Shown one piece after another: positions 49,252 to 57,937 of a stretch of DNA of 64,000 nt. The translations under genes were made by a program, and so were the position numbers. Under the pieces are notes generated by a model. That model was not told where the DNA came from, did not search any database, and saw only the letters and a list, made by a program, of their open reading frames with translations. The stretch is from Salinicola halophilus. Lineage in GTDB: Bacteria; Pseudomonadota; Gammaproteobacteria; Pseudomonadales; Halomonadaceae. How positions within the stretch are numbered: the stretch's first letter is position 1; the number at the start of each line of letters is the position of its first letter. The DNA is taken from NCBI RefSeq assembly GCF_003206155.1, contig NZ_PZJV01000001.1:1-64000 (forward strand), read 5' to 3'.

Positions 49252-49283
49252 CGTCAGGGCGCGCGAGTGGTCGCGCAGCATCT

Positions 49284-49895
49284 TCAGCGCGCCAGCAGGC
49301 TGCCGATCTGCGGATCGTTGAAGGTGCGATCGAGGGCGCTACCCAGCAGTTCGCTCACCATCCGGTTGTTGGTGTCCCAGTCCGGTTTGAAGGCGTAGCT
49401 CTGGTTGCGCTTGGCCGTGTAGCGGCCGGTATAGGTGTCACTGCCGTTCTCGATTTTGGCTTCGAGAATCGCCTGCAGGGCGGAGGCGCGCAGCACCGGC
49501 TGCTCGGCGCTGCCGCGGGCGTAGTCGAGTTCGTCCAGCGTCAGCGTGAGCGTCGGACCACCGTTCGCCTGCGTGGTGGGGTTGAAGCCCATGCTGCGAA
49601 GGGCGCCCTCGGCCTGCGCCTGCAGTTTGGGGATGACGTCATTGGCCTCGACCGTGATGGTCGACGTGGCGGAATCGACGCCGGCACGGGTGCCGATGAC
49701 GCTACTGTCGCGGCCGTCGACCACGTTGAGCGTGACCGCCTGGCCGTTACCGGCGCGGGGGTAGCCGCCGCTGGCCTTGGGATCCACGGAAAGAATCTGC
49801 GGGCTCTGCGCGCAGGCGGAGAGCAGGGCCAGGGTCGCGATCATGGCTAGGCTCTTGAGCGTAAGCCTCTGACGCAGGGAACGAACGTGACGCAT
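49284..49895 (-). CDS. yajG: YajG family lipoprotein
   Basis: 203-aa lipoprotein of unknown function. The signal sequence ends in the lipobox LALLSACAQSPQ (lipid-modified Cys near residue 25). The mature part shows the family pattern of alternating strands (QAVTLNVVDGRDSSVIGTR, GGPTLTLTLDELDY, RYTAKRNQSYAFKPDWDTN). I start it at ATG 49895 after AGAGGTG; a GTG three codons upstream is possible. E. coli yajG precedes ampG, which is not present here. It is probably anchored to the outer membrane. Confidence 0.86.
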   Translation of the reverse strand: MRHVRSLRQRLTLKSLAMIATLALLSACAQSPQILSVDPKASGGYPRAGNGQAVTLNVVDGRDSSVIGTRAGVDSATSTITVEANDVIPKLQAQAEGALRSMGFNPTTQANGGPTLTLTLDELDYARGSAEQPVLRASALQAILEAKIENGSDTYTGRYTAKRNQSYAFKPDWDTNNRMVSELLGSALDRTFNDPQIGSLLAR

Positions 49896-49970
49896 GAAAC
49901 GCACCTCTCGAGTCGATGAAACGAACGCGGACAGTATAGCCGCCGCGCCACGTTTCGTAACACGGCTGCA

Positions 49971-51071
49971 TCAGACAGCGGGCTCCAGTGTCAGCGTCTG
50001 CGGTTTCGCGGCGTCGAAACGGTGAAGCTGGCTGACCACGGCATAGAGTCGGCGACCCCGGCTGACATCGAGGCGATCGAATTCGGCGTGCCCGACGCTC
50101 GCCTGCCACGGCTCGCCGAGCCAGTCGGCCTCCAGTTCCAGACGCACCTCGGCGCCCACCGGAACCACGGCGCTCACGCTTACCGGCAGATGCGCGCCGG
50201 CGCTCGGCCGCTCGCTGAGGCGAATCTCGTGCGGGCGAAGCAGCAGCTCGTGGCGGCCGTCATCCAGCCCCGGCACCGCCAGGCGGGCAGCGCCGCAGGT
50301 GAGTACGCCGTGGGAAACATCCCCCTCGAGGCGGTTCACCTCGCCGAGGAACTCGAACACGAAGCGATTGCCGGGCCGGCGGTAGAGCGTGTCGGGCGTC
50401 GCGATCTGCTCGACCCGGCCATTGCTCATCACCACCACGCGGTCGGAGAGTTCCAGCGCCTCTTCCTGATCGTGGGTGACGAAGAGACTGGTGAAGCCGA
50501 GTTCGCCATGCAGGTGGCGCAGCCAGCGGCGCAGCTCCTGGCGCACCTTGGCATCCAGCGCGCCGAAGGGTTCGTCGAGCAGCAGGACATCGGGCTTGAG
50601 CGCCAGCGCCCGCGCCAGTGAGACCCGCTGCTGCTGACCGCCGGAGAGCTGGGCGGGGTAGCGCGAGGCGAAGTCGGTGAGTCGCACCATCTCGAGGAGC
50701 TGCATCACCCGGCTGCGAATCTGCGCACTGGAGGGACGATCGCGTCGCGGCAGGGCGTTGAGGCCGAAGGCCACGTTGTCGAACACGCTCATGTGTCGGA
50801 AGAGCGCGTAGTGCTGGAACACGAAGCCGATGCGCCGATCGCGGACATGCACCTGGGTGACGTCGCGCTCGCCGAAGTGGATCGTGCCGCCGTCGGCCTG
50901 CTCGAGCCCGGCAACGATGCGCAGCAGCGTCGTCTTGCCCGAGCCCGAGGGACCGAGCAGACCGACCAGCTCGCCGTTGGCGATGTCGAGATCGATCGGC
51001 TCGAGTGCCCGGGTGTGGCCAGGGCCCTTGGGACCGTAGGTCTTGTCGATGCCTGCGATACGAATGCTCAT
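49971..51071 (-). CDS. cysA: Sulfate/thiosulfate ABC transporter ATP-binding protein CysA
   Basis: ATPase of the sulfate/thiosulfate importer. 366 aa (E. coli 365). Walker A LLGPSGSGKTTLLRI near residue 38; signature QLSGGQQQRVSLARAL; Walker B DVLLLDEPFGALD; H-loop SLFVTHDQEEALEL. The C-terminal TOBE-like domain (about 240-366) is where CysA-type regulation occurs. Start ATG 51071 after GGGAGA overlaps the cysW stop by 4 bp. It is last of sbp-cysT-cysW-cysA. Confidence 0.95.
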   Translation of the reverse strand: MSIRIAGIDKTYGPKGPGHTRALEPIDLDIANGELVGLLGPSGSGKTTLLRIVAGLEQADGGTIHFGERDVTQVHVRDRRIGFVFQHYALFRHMSVFDNVAFGLNALPRRDRPSSAQIRSRVMQLLEMVRLTDFASRYPAQLSGGQQQRVSLARALALKPDVLLLDEPFGALDAKVRQELRRWLRHLHGELGFTSLFVTHDQEEALELSDRVVVMSNGRVEQIATPDTLYRRPGNRFVFEFLGEVNRLEGDVSHGVLTCGAARLAVPGLDDGRHELLLRPHEIRLSERPSAGAHLPVSVSAVVPVGAEVRLELEADWLGEPWQASVGHAEFDRLDVSRGRRLYAVVSQLHRFDAAKPQTLTLEPAV

Positions 51072-51895
51072 GTCGCGATCTCCCGGCGCGCGGCGCGCCA
51101 TTCGAGTACGGCCTTCGCGGCGAGGGTCAGCAGCGCCAGCATGGCCAGTAGCGAGGCGCTGGTGAAGGCGCCGACGGTGTTGTAGTCCTGGTAGAGCTGC
51201 TCGACCTGCAGCGGCAGGGTGTTGGTCTGACCGCGAATCGCCCCGGCCACGACCGAGACCGCGCCGAACTCGCCGACGGCCCGGGCGTTGGTGAGGATCA
51301 CCCCGTAGAGCAGCGCGTGGCGGATCTTGGGTAGCGTCACCCGGCGAAAGATCGTCCAGCCGGAGGCGCCGAGGGTGACCGCCGCCTCCTCTTCCCGCGC
51401 GCCCTGAGACTGCATCAGCGGGATCAGCTCGCGGGCGACGAAGGGGCAGGTGACGAAGATCGTCGCCAACACGATGCCCGGCCAGGCGAACATGATCTGG
51501 ATGTCGTACGCGTCGAGCCAGCCACCGAGCCAGCCGTTGCGCCCGTAGAGCAGCAGATAGACCAGCCCGGCGACCACCGGCGAGACCGCGAACGGAATGT
51601 CGATCAGCGTCTGCAATAGCCGCCGGCCCGGGAAGCTGAAACGCGTCACCAGCCAGGCGAGAAAGACGCCGAACACCAGATTGACCGGCACGGTCAAAAG
51701 CGTCACCAGCAGCGTCAGGCCGATCGCCGCCAGCGTGTAGTCATCGCTCAGGTTCTGCCAGTAGACGTCGAGGCCGCTCGCCAGCGCCTGGGCGAAGATC
51801 GCCACCAGCGGCAGCAGCAGGAAGAGCGCGGTCAGCGCGAGTGCGATGCCGATCAGCGTTCGCCGCACGCCGGGGGCGTCACCGATGCGTACCAT
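51068..51895 (-). CDS. cysW: Sulfate/thiosulfate ABC transporter permease CysW
   Basis: 275-aa permease with about six membrane helices. It begins MVRIGDAPGVRRTLIGIALALTALFLLLPLVAIF. It has the CysW/CysT EAA loop EEEAAVTLGASGWTIFRRVTLP, which docks with CysA, and ends with ARAVGEFGAVSVVAGAIRGQTNTLPL, typical of CysW. The ATG at 51895 shares one base with the cysT stop (TGATG). An upstream open stretch in the same frame, reaching 52489, is only antisense-like overlap with cysT and is not part of the gene. Confidence 0.95.
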   Translation of the reverse strand: MVRIGDAPGVRRTLIGIALALTALFLLLPLVAIFAQALASGLDVYWQNLSDDYTLAAIGLTLLVTLLTVPVNLVFGVFLAWLVTRFSFPGRRLLQTLIDIPFAVSPVVAGLVYLLLYGRNGWLGGWLDAYDIQIMFAWPGIVLATIFVTCPFVARELIPLMQSQGAREEEAAVTLGASGWTIFRRVTLPKIRHALLYGVILTNARAVGEFGAVSVVAGAIRGQTNTLPLQVEQLYQDYNTVGAFTSASLLAMLALLTLAAKAVLEWRAARREIAT

Positions 51896-52749
51896 CAGGG
51901 TCGCCCTCCGTGCAGACGTTTGATGAAGCGTCCCTGCCACAGATTGATGACCAGCAGCAGCGCCAGCGAGGTGGCCAGCACGATGGAGGCGACCGCGGCC
52001 GCGCCGGCGTAGTCGTATTCCTGCAGCTTGACGAAGATCATCAGCGAGGTGATCTCGGTCTCGTAGGGTTTGCCGCCGGCGATGAAGATCACCGCGCCGA
52101 ACTCGCCAAGCGAGCGCACGAAAGCGAGCCCGGTGCCGGTCACCAGCGCCGGCCAGAGATAGGGCAGCAGCACCTTGCGAAAGGCATGGCCGTCGGTGGC
52201 GCCGAGCGTCATCGCGGCCTCGTCGACCTCCGCCGGCAGATCCTCCAGCACCGGCTGGACGGTTCTCACGACGAAGGGAATGGAGGTGAACGCCATGGCC
52301 AGTGCGATGCCGACCCAGGTGTAGGCGACGTCGATGCCCAGCGGCGCCAGAAGCTGCCCCATCCAGCCGCTGCTGGAGTAGAGCGTGGCGAGGGTGACGC
52401 CGGCGACCGCCGTGGGCAGCGCGAAGGGCAGATCCATCAGCGCATCCACCAGGCGCTTGCCGGGGAATTCGTAGCGCACCAGCACCCACGCCATCAACAG
52501 GCCGAACGCAGCATTGAACAGTGCCGCCACCGCCGCGGCGAGCAGGGTCACGCCGTAGCTCGCCACCACCCGCGGGTCGGTGATCAAAAACCAGTACTGC
52601 GACAGGCTCAACGTCGAAAGCTGCCCCACCAGACTGGTCAGGGGCAGCAGCAGAATCAGCGAGACGAAGGTCAGGGATACGCCGAGCGAGAGGCCGAAGC
52701 CCGGCAGCACTCGGCGTTCACGTCCTCGCGTCAGAGGGTTCGCGATCAT
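51895..52749 (-). CDS. cysT: Sulfate/thiosulfate ABC transporter permease CysT
   Basis: 284-aa permease (also called CysU). It starts MIANPLTRGRERRVLPGFGLSLG. It has PFALPTAVAGVTLATLYSSSGW, the EAA loop EVDEAAMTLGATDGHAFRKVLLP and the C-terminal SLGEFGAVIFIAGGKPYETEIT, all family-typical. It pairs with CysW to form the membrane channel. It overlaps the sbp stop by 4 bp, giving one coupled unit. Confidence 0.95.
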   Translation of the reverse strand: MIANPLTRGRERRVLPGFGLSLGVSLTFVSLILLLPLTSLVGQLSTLSLSQYWFLITDPRVVASYGVTLLAAAVAALFNAAFGLLMAWVLVRYEFPGKRLVDALMDLPFALPTAVAGVTLATLYSSSGWMGQLLAPLGIDVAYTWVGIALAMAFTSIPFVVRTVQPVLEDLPAEVDEAAMTLGATDGHAFRKVLLPYLWPALVTGTGLAFVRSLGEFGAVIFIAGGKPYETEITSLMIFVKLQEYDYAGAAAVASIVLATSLALLLVINLWQGRFIKRLHGGRP

Positions 52750-53783
52750 CGGCGCTGAAGCTGATCCAGTTCACCGCCGCTTGCGAAGTGCGTCTCCATC
52801 GCCTCGGGCCAGCCGCCGAAGACATCCTCGACGCGCAGCAGCTCGGTTTCCGGGAAGCGGTCGCTGTTGTCGGCGGCGACCTCCTCGTCGTTGACGCGGT
52901 AGTTGAAGTCGGCGAGCAGGCGCTGCGCTTCCGGCGTGTAGAGGTAGTCGAGATAGCCGTGGGCAAGGTCATCGTTGCCGTTGCGCTCGGCGTACTCGTC
53001 GACCACTGCCACCGGGAACTCGGCCAGGATGCTCACCGGCGGTACCACGACCTCGTAGTCCTCCTCACCGTACTCCTGGCGGATGTTGTTGACCTCGGAC
53101 TCGAAGGTGATCAGCACGTCGCCGATGTCGCGCTCGACGAAGGTCGTCGTCGCGCCGCGCCCGCCGGTATCGAACACCTCGACGTTGCCGAGGAACTGCT
53201 TCATGTAGGACTCGATCTGCTCCTCGTCGCCGTCGAAGGCCTGGTCGGCGTAGGCCCAGGCGGCGAGATAGGTGTAGCGGCCGTTACCCGACGTCTTGGG
53301 GTTGGGGAAGATCAGCGAGACGTCGTCGCGGGTGAGATCGTCCCAGCTCTCGATGTTCTGCGGGTTACCCTTGCGAACCAGGAACGCCGTCGTCGAGTAG
53401 TAGGGCGAGGCGTTGTTGGGGTACTGATCCTGCCAGTCTTCGGCAACGAGACCGGCGTCCGCCAGCACGTTGACGTCGGTGACCTGATTGAAGGTCACAA
53501 CGTCGGCGCGAAGCCCCTGCATGATCGAGCGCGCCTGCGTGGAAGAGCCGCCGTGGGACTGGTTCACCGCGACGGTTTCGTCGTGCTCGGCTTCCCACCA
53601 GGCAATGAACTTCGGATTGACGGCGGCGAAGAGTTCGCGGGCGATATCGTAGGAGGCGTTGAGCATTTCCCGCGGCTCATCGTCCTGGGCCTGGGCGGGC
53701 AGGCTCGACAGCGCCGTGGCACTCAGCGCCGTGGCGAGAAAGACGTTGCGAGGCGCGGCGCGCCAGTTCATGTCCCAGTTCAT
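52746..53783 (-). CDS. sbp: Sulfate ABC transporter periplasmic substrate-binding protein
   Basis: Periplasmic sulfate- or thiosulfate-binding protein of the Sbp/CysP family, 345 aa. It has a signal peptide (ATALSATALSSLPAQAQDDE) and the family blocks EMLNASYDIARELFAAVNPKF, VNQSHGGSSTQARSIMQGL (anion-binding loop), LRADVVTFNQVTDVNVLAD and FPNPKTSGNGRYTYLAAWAY. The start at 53783 follows AAGGGA. A second in-frame ATG four codons later (MNWDMNW) repeats the start. Sbp versus CysP cannot be told apart here. It heads the sbp-cysTWA operon; the 150-bp upstream gap is AT-rich and probably holds the promoter and a CysB site, which I could not identify. Confidence 0.94.
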   Translation of the reverse strand: MNWDMNWRAAPRNVFLATALSATALSSLPAQAQDDEPREMLNASYDIARELFAAVNPKFIAWWEAEHDETVAVNQSHGGSSTQARSIMQGLRADVVTFNQVTDVNVLADAGLVAEDWQDQYPNNASPYYSTTAFLVRKGNPQNIESWDDLTRDDVSLIFPNPKTSGNGRYTYLAAWAYADQAFDGDEEQIESYMKQFLGNVEVFDTGGRGATTTFVERDIGDVLITFESEVNNIRQEYGEEDYEVVVPPVSILAEFPVAVVDEYAERNGNDDLAHGYLDYLYTPEAQRLLADFNYRVNDEEVAADNSDRFPETELLRVEDVFGGWPEAMETHFASGGELDQLQRR

Positions 53784-53933
53784 GTCGGTGTCCCTTGCTC
53801 GTCGCTTGCTGAAATTGTGTCGTTGGTTGGCAAGGCTAGATAAGCAAAAGAGTAATGACAATGCGGCTGGTTATATTCATTTAGAATATGTTGAGAGCGG
53901 CGCCTCGTCCGTCGGCCCCGCGGGTCATCCGGG

Positions 53934-55088
53934 TCATTGCGGTCCGGCGCGGCGGTGCAGCGCCCACAGTCCAGCGAGCGGCCCGGGCAGCAGCAGCCAG
54001 GCGATTCGGGCATCGAGCGTTTCGAAAGCCGGAACGAGCAGGGCGATGGAGAGTGCGGAAACACCGAAGCCGATGGCGTTCTGCAGCGTCAGCGCGCTGC
54101 CAACCACCGACGGCGGGCAGGCCCGTGCCGATAGCGCCGAGAAGTGCGGCGAGTCGATCACCGCCAGCAGGCTCCAGAGCCCCAGCCATGCGATCAGCAC
54201 CGTTGGCGCCATGTCGCTGAAGAGCCAGGGGAAGAGCGCGGCGCAGCCCGCCGAGCCGGCAAGGCCGATCCGGGCGATGCGTTCGCTGCTCCAGCGCTGG
54301 CTGACCCAGCCGCCGAGCCAGCAGCCAGGCGCCCCCACGGCGATCAGAGCGAATGCGACGATTGCCGACTCGCGCCGACCGAGCTCGGGCAGTGCACCGG
54401 CAACCAGCAGCGGCAGCAGCGCCCACAGCGTATAGAGCTCCCACATGTGGCCGAAGTAGGCGCCCGCGGCGCGGCGAAATTCCGGAATTCGAAAGGCGCC
54501 GAGACCGGACAGTCGCGGCAGATCGGGCGAGCGGGCGTCGACGGGAGACGCCGCCGGGTCACCCAGGCGAAAGATCATGACGCCGGCGATCAGCGCCAGC
54601 AGCGACGCGAGCCAGAGGGTCGATCGGTAGTCGCCGCCCCAGTCGAGGGCGGCGAGCAGGTGCGGCATGGCCGTGCCCAGTACCAGCATCCCGACCAGCC
54701 AGGAGAGCGCCAGTCCCGTCGCCGTGGGCACCCACCGCACCATCAGCTTCATCCCGATGGGATAGATACCCGCGAGGCAGAACCCGGTCATCACCCGCCA
54801 GAGCGTGGCCGCGACCAGGCCGTCGGCCAGCGTCAGCGCGGCATTGGCACCGGCACCGATCAGGCAGGCCAGCGCGAAGAGCCGGCTCGCGGGGACGCGG
54901 TCGGCGATGCCGCTGAGCGAGAGGGTGAGCGTGCCGAGCAGAAAACCCAGCTGCACGCCGCCGGTGAGCCAGCCCAGATCGCTCGGCGCAATGTCGAGCG
55001 AGACCTGAAGTCCGCCGATGACGGCGTTAGGCGTGAACCAGAGCGCAGTGGCGAACCACTCGGCGAGGGCGATGACGACGAGCGGCAC
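53934..55088 (-). CDS. MFS transporter of unknown substrate
   Basis: 384-aa, 12-helix major facilitator protein. Visible: helix 1 VVIALAEWFATALWFTPNAVIGGL, motif A-like GFLLGTLTLSLSGIADRVPASRLF, IGMKLMVRWVPTATGLALSWLVGMLVLGTAMPH, and a central loop with LPRLSGLGAFRIPEFRRAAGAYFGHMWELYTLWALLP. I choose GTG 55088, 10 bp after the ggt stop; an ATG at 55142 would overlap ggt by 44 bp and add residues that are unlike the family. It follows ggt on the same strand and may move an amino acid or peptide product of that enzyme; this is inference. Confidence 0.84.
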   Translation of the reverse strand: MPLVVIALAEWFATALWFTPNAVIGGLQVSLDIAPSDLGWLTGGVQLGFLLGTLTLSLSGIADRVPASRLFALACLIGAGANAALTLADGLVAATLWRVMTGFCLAGIYPIGMKLMVRWVPTATGLALSWLVGMLVLGTAMPHLLAALDWGGDYRSTLWLASLLALIAGVMIFRLGDPAASPVDARSPDLPRLSGLGAFRIPEFRRAAGAYFGHMWELYTLWALLPLLVAGALPELGRRESAIVAFALIAVGAPGCWLGGWVSQRWSSERIARIGLAGSAGCAALFPWLFSDMAPTVLIAWLGLWSLLAVIDSPHFSALSARACPPSVVGSALTLQNAIGFGVSALSIALLVPAFETLDARIAWLLLPGPLAGLWALHRRAGPQ

Positions 55089-55098
55089 GGGGTTTGAC

Positions 55099-56880
55099 TC
55101 ACAGCCCCATGGCGGACGAGGTCGAGCGCCTGGGATCGGCACCGCCGGTGAAGGTGCCGTCCTCCTCGATCAAGATCGACTGCGCCGCGCCCATCGCCTC
55201 CTGCTGACTGACGCGGTGGCCCATCGCCTCGAGCAGCGCGAGGGTATCGGGGCTGATGCCGTCCTCGATACGGATCTCCTCCGGCAGCCACTGGTCGTGA
55301 ATGCGCGGCGCGCTCACCGCGCTCTGCACGTTCATGCCGTGGTCGATCACGTTCATCACCACCTGCAGCGTGGTGGTAATGATGCGCGAGCCGCCGGGGC
55401 TGCCGGTCACCAGGAAGTTCTTGCCGTCCTTCTTGACGATGGTCGGGGTCATCGAGGAGAGCATGCGCTTTTTCGGCTCGATCCGATTCGCCTCGCCCCC
55501 GATCAGCCCGTAGGCGTTGGGGGTGCCCGGTTTGGCGGAGAAGTCGTCCATCTCGTTGTTGAGCAGGAATCCGGCGCCGTCGACCACGATGCCCGAGCCG
55601 TAGCTGAAGTTGATGGTGTAGGTGTTGGAAACGGCCAGACCGCTGTCGTCGGCGATCGAGAAGTGCGTGGTTTCGTTGGACTCAAAGGGCAGGTCGACCG
55701 CGCCCGGGTCGCCGGCGGTGATCTCGTCGCTCGGCGTGGCGCGGTCGAGGTCGATCCGGGCGCGCAGCTCGTCGGCATAGGCGGGGGAGGTGATTCCCGA
55801 AAGCGGCACGTCGACGAAGTCGGTATCCCCCAGATACTCGGCGCGATCGGCGTAGGCACGCTTCATCGCCTCGCTCATCAGGTGGATCGTGCGGGCCGAG
55901 TTGAAACCCATCTCGCCGATGTCGAAGCCCTCGAGAATGTTGAGCATCTGCACGATGTGCGCGCCGCCGGAGGAGGGCGGGCTCATGGCGTAGACATCGA
56001 AGCCGCGGTAGCGGCCGTGAACCGGCTCGCGAATCGTCGGCTGGTACTCGGCGAGATCCGCCGCCGTCATCAGCCCACCGTGGCGCTCCATTTCCGCGGC
56101 GATCAGCTTCGCCGTCTCACCCTCGTAGAACTCCCGCGGTCCCTCGGCGGCGATGCGCTTCAAGGTGGCGGCGAGATCCGGCTGGCGAAAGCGCTCCCCC
56201 GCTTGATAGGTCGTGCCGTCCGGCTTGTAGAACACCGCACGGCTCGCCGGCCACGCCTTCAGCCGTTCCTGGGACTGCTCGAGCCCCTCGGCGAAGCGCG
56301 GCGGCACGCTGAATCCCTCGTCGGCGAGTCGAATCGCCGGTGCCAGCGCCTCGGCCAGGCTCAGCGTGCCGTACTCATCGAGGGCCAGCGCCAGGCCCGC
56401 CACCGTACCCGGTACGCCGGCGGCGTTGTGGGTAAAGCGCGAAAGCTCGCTCACCGCCTCGCCGGCGTCGTTCTGGAACATCGTCTCATAGGCCGCCGCG
56501 GGGGCCTTTTCGCGGTAGTCGATGGCGACTACCTCGCCGGTGTTCTCGTCCGAGACCAGCATGAAGCCACCGCCGCCGATGTTGCCCGAGCGCGGCTGCG
56601 TCACGGCCAGCGCAAACCCCGCCGTTACCGCGGCATCCACCGCATTGCCGCCGTCGGCGAGCACGTCGTGGGCGATCTGCGAGGCGAGGTAGTGGCTGGT
56701 CGCGACCATGCCGTGCGCCCCCGTCTCGGGGTGAAAGCGCTCGCCCTCGAGAATCGCCGACTGGGCAGTGGCCGGCGGGGCGATCAGCGAACCCAGTGCG
56801 ATCAGCGTCGAGCCGAGAGCGGGAAGCAGCGAGTGCCGGCGGCAGTGTCTGACGGCAGGGAGGCGAGAACGATGTGGCAT
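55099..56880 (-). CDS. ggt: Gamma-glutamyltransferase
   Basis: Periplasmic enzyme that hydrolyses or transfers the gamma-glutamyl group of glutathione and related peptides. 593 aa (E. coli 580) with a Sec signal peptide ending PPATAQS. Large subunit: SGNIGGGGFMLV near residue 100, HAVLADGGNAVDAAV-type block. The autoprocessing site with nucleophilic Thr is in NETTHFSIADDSGLAVSNTYTINFSYGSG near residue 395, followed by GFLLNNEMDDFS. The C-terminal half has RMLSSMTPTIV and GSPGGSRIITT. Single cleavage gives two subunits. It is divergent from the dehydrogenase operon across 344 bp and is followed by an MFS gene. Confidence 0.94.
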   Translation of the reverse strand: MPHRSRLPAVRHCRRHSLLPALGSTLIALGSLIAPPATAQSAILEGERFHPETGAHGMVATSHYLASQIAHDVLADGGNAVDAAVTAGFALAVTQPRSGNIGGGGFMLVSDENTGEVVAIDYREKAPAAAYETMFQNDAGEAVSELSRFTHNAAGVPGTVAGLALALDEYGTLSLAEALAPAIRLADEGFSVPPRFAEGLEQSQERLKAWPASRAVFYKPDGTTYQAGERFRQPDLAATLKRIAAEGPREFYEGETAKLIAAEMERHGGLMTAADLAEYQPTIREPVHGRYRGFDVYAMSPPSSGGAHIVQMLNILEGFDIGEMGFNSARTIHLMSEAMKRAYADRAEYLGDTDFVDVPLSGITSPAYADELRARIDLDRATPSDEITAGDPGAVDLPFESNETTHFSIADDSGLAVSNTYTINFSYGSGIVVDGAGFLLNNEMDDFSAKPGTPNAYGLIGGEANRIEPKKRMLSSMTPTIVKKDGKNFLVTGSPGGSRIITTTLQVVMNVIDHGMNVQSAVSAPRIHDQWLPEEIRIEDGISPDTLALLEAMGHRVSQQEAMGAAQSILIEEDGTFTGGADPRRSTSSAMGL

Positions 56881-57224
56881 GGCGGACCTCTGGGATTGTT
56901 GTCGTGGGTTCCGGCGTCGGGCGGCTTCTAGCCGTGGCGGTCGACTGTCTCGCTCGAGCGACCTCGTCGCTCGGGTCCAGAGCCGCCAAAGGATTGATTC
57001 GCCTAAATATCGTATTTGGCGACCGGCGTAAATACGGCCTTCGTTGGTGCGCTAATTAAAAGCCTGCGTGATAATTTGTCATAGTCATTTAAATCAATGA
57101 CGCCGAGCCCGCCTTGTTGGCGCGGGCTGACCCGCGCGAGTCCCGTCTTGTGTTGGCCAATAACAAGCCCGCCTCTGAGCGGGTGTCCACGCTGTGCTTC
57201 ACCCGGATCGTGAAGGAGAAAACC
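56881..57224. promoter_or_regulatory. Divergent control region between ggt and the dehydrogenase operon
   Basis: 344 bp with no supportable gene. It is AT-rich at 57000-57110. Two inverted repeats stand out: CGTATTT (57011-57017) with AAATACG (57030-57036), spacer 12 nt; and GTCATT (57084-57089) with AATGAC (57096-57101), spacer TAAATC. TTGTCA at 57076-57081 and TAAATC/ATAATT stretches nearby could serve as promoter elements for either side. Candidate operators for an unknown regulator; no regulator gene lies next to them. Confidence 0.5.
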
Positions 57225-57935
57225 ATGAGCGCAAAGCTCGAGAATGCGTCACGTCGGCGTTTCATCAAAGGCAGTTTGATGACGATTCCGGCCGTGACCG
57301 TCGGCAGCGCCGTGTCGCTGACGGCCGATGCCGAAGAGCCACCCCCCAGTCTCGCCGATTACGAGCCGGTCTACTTCGACGCCGAGGAGTGGCAGTTCCT
57401 GCTGGCCGCCTGCGACCGGCTGATACCCGCCGACGGCGAGGGCCCCGGGGCGCTCGAGACCAACGTACCGATCTTCATCGACCGGCAGATGGAGGGCAAG
57501 TTCGGCCACGCCGCTGACTGGTACATGAAGGGGCCCTTCCCGGAAGGCGTCTCGCCGCTATTTGGCTATCAGTCGCCACTGACGCCGCGAGAGGTCTATC
57601 GCAAGGGGATCGCGGCGACGCGTCGTCACTGCCAGAACGATCTCGAGGGTGATTTTCGCAAGCTCGACGGCGAGGCGCAGGACCGAGTGCTCATGCAGCT
57701 TGAGCAAGGCGAGATCGCCTTCGACGACGTCTCGGCCTCGCAGTTCTTCGCCTTTCTTCTGCAGAACACCAAGGAAGGCTATTTCGCCGACCCGATCCAC
57801 GGGGGCAACAAGCACATGGCCACCTGGAAATTCATCGGGTTTCCGGGGGCGCGAGGGTCCTATCGGGAGTGGGTGGACCAACACGACAAGGCCTACCCGC
57901 TGGGTCCGGTCAGTCTGACAGGGGAGAGAGGGTAA
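57225..57935 (+). CDS. Gluconate 2-dehydrogenase subunit 3 family protein
   Basis: Small (gamma) subunit of a membrane-associated flavin dehydrogenase complex, 236 aa. It carries a twin-arginine signal (SRRRFIKGSLMTIPAVTVG), through which the partner flavoprotein is probably exported by Tat in the folded state. Mature region: YFDAEEWQFLLAACDRLIPAD, RKGIAATRRHCQN, SQFFAFLLQNTKEGYFADPIHGGNKHMATWKFIGFPGARGSY; the last block is diagnostic of the family. The start at 57225 follows AAGGAG (57213-57218). First gene of the three-gene operon. Confidence 0.93.
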   Translation: MSAKLENASRRRFIKGSLMTIPAVTVGSAVSLTADAEEPPPSLADYEPVYFDAEEWQFLLAACDRLIPADGEGPGALETNVPIFIDRQMEGKFGHAADWYMKGPFPEGVSPLFGYQSPLTPREVYRKGIAATRRHCQNDLEGDFRKLDGEAQDRVLMQLEQGEIAFDDVSASQFFAFLLQNTKEGYFADPIHGGNKHMATWKFIGFPGARGSYREWVDQHDKAYPLGPVSLTGERG

Positions 57936-57937
57936 TC

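Noticed and set aside
52490-52758. Extension of cysW into cysT
   Set aside because: The open stretch upstream of 51895 is in another frame of the well-supported cysT gene.
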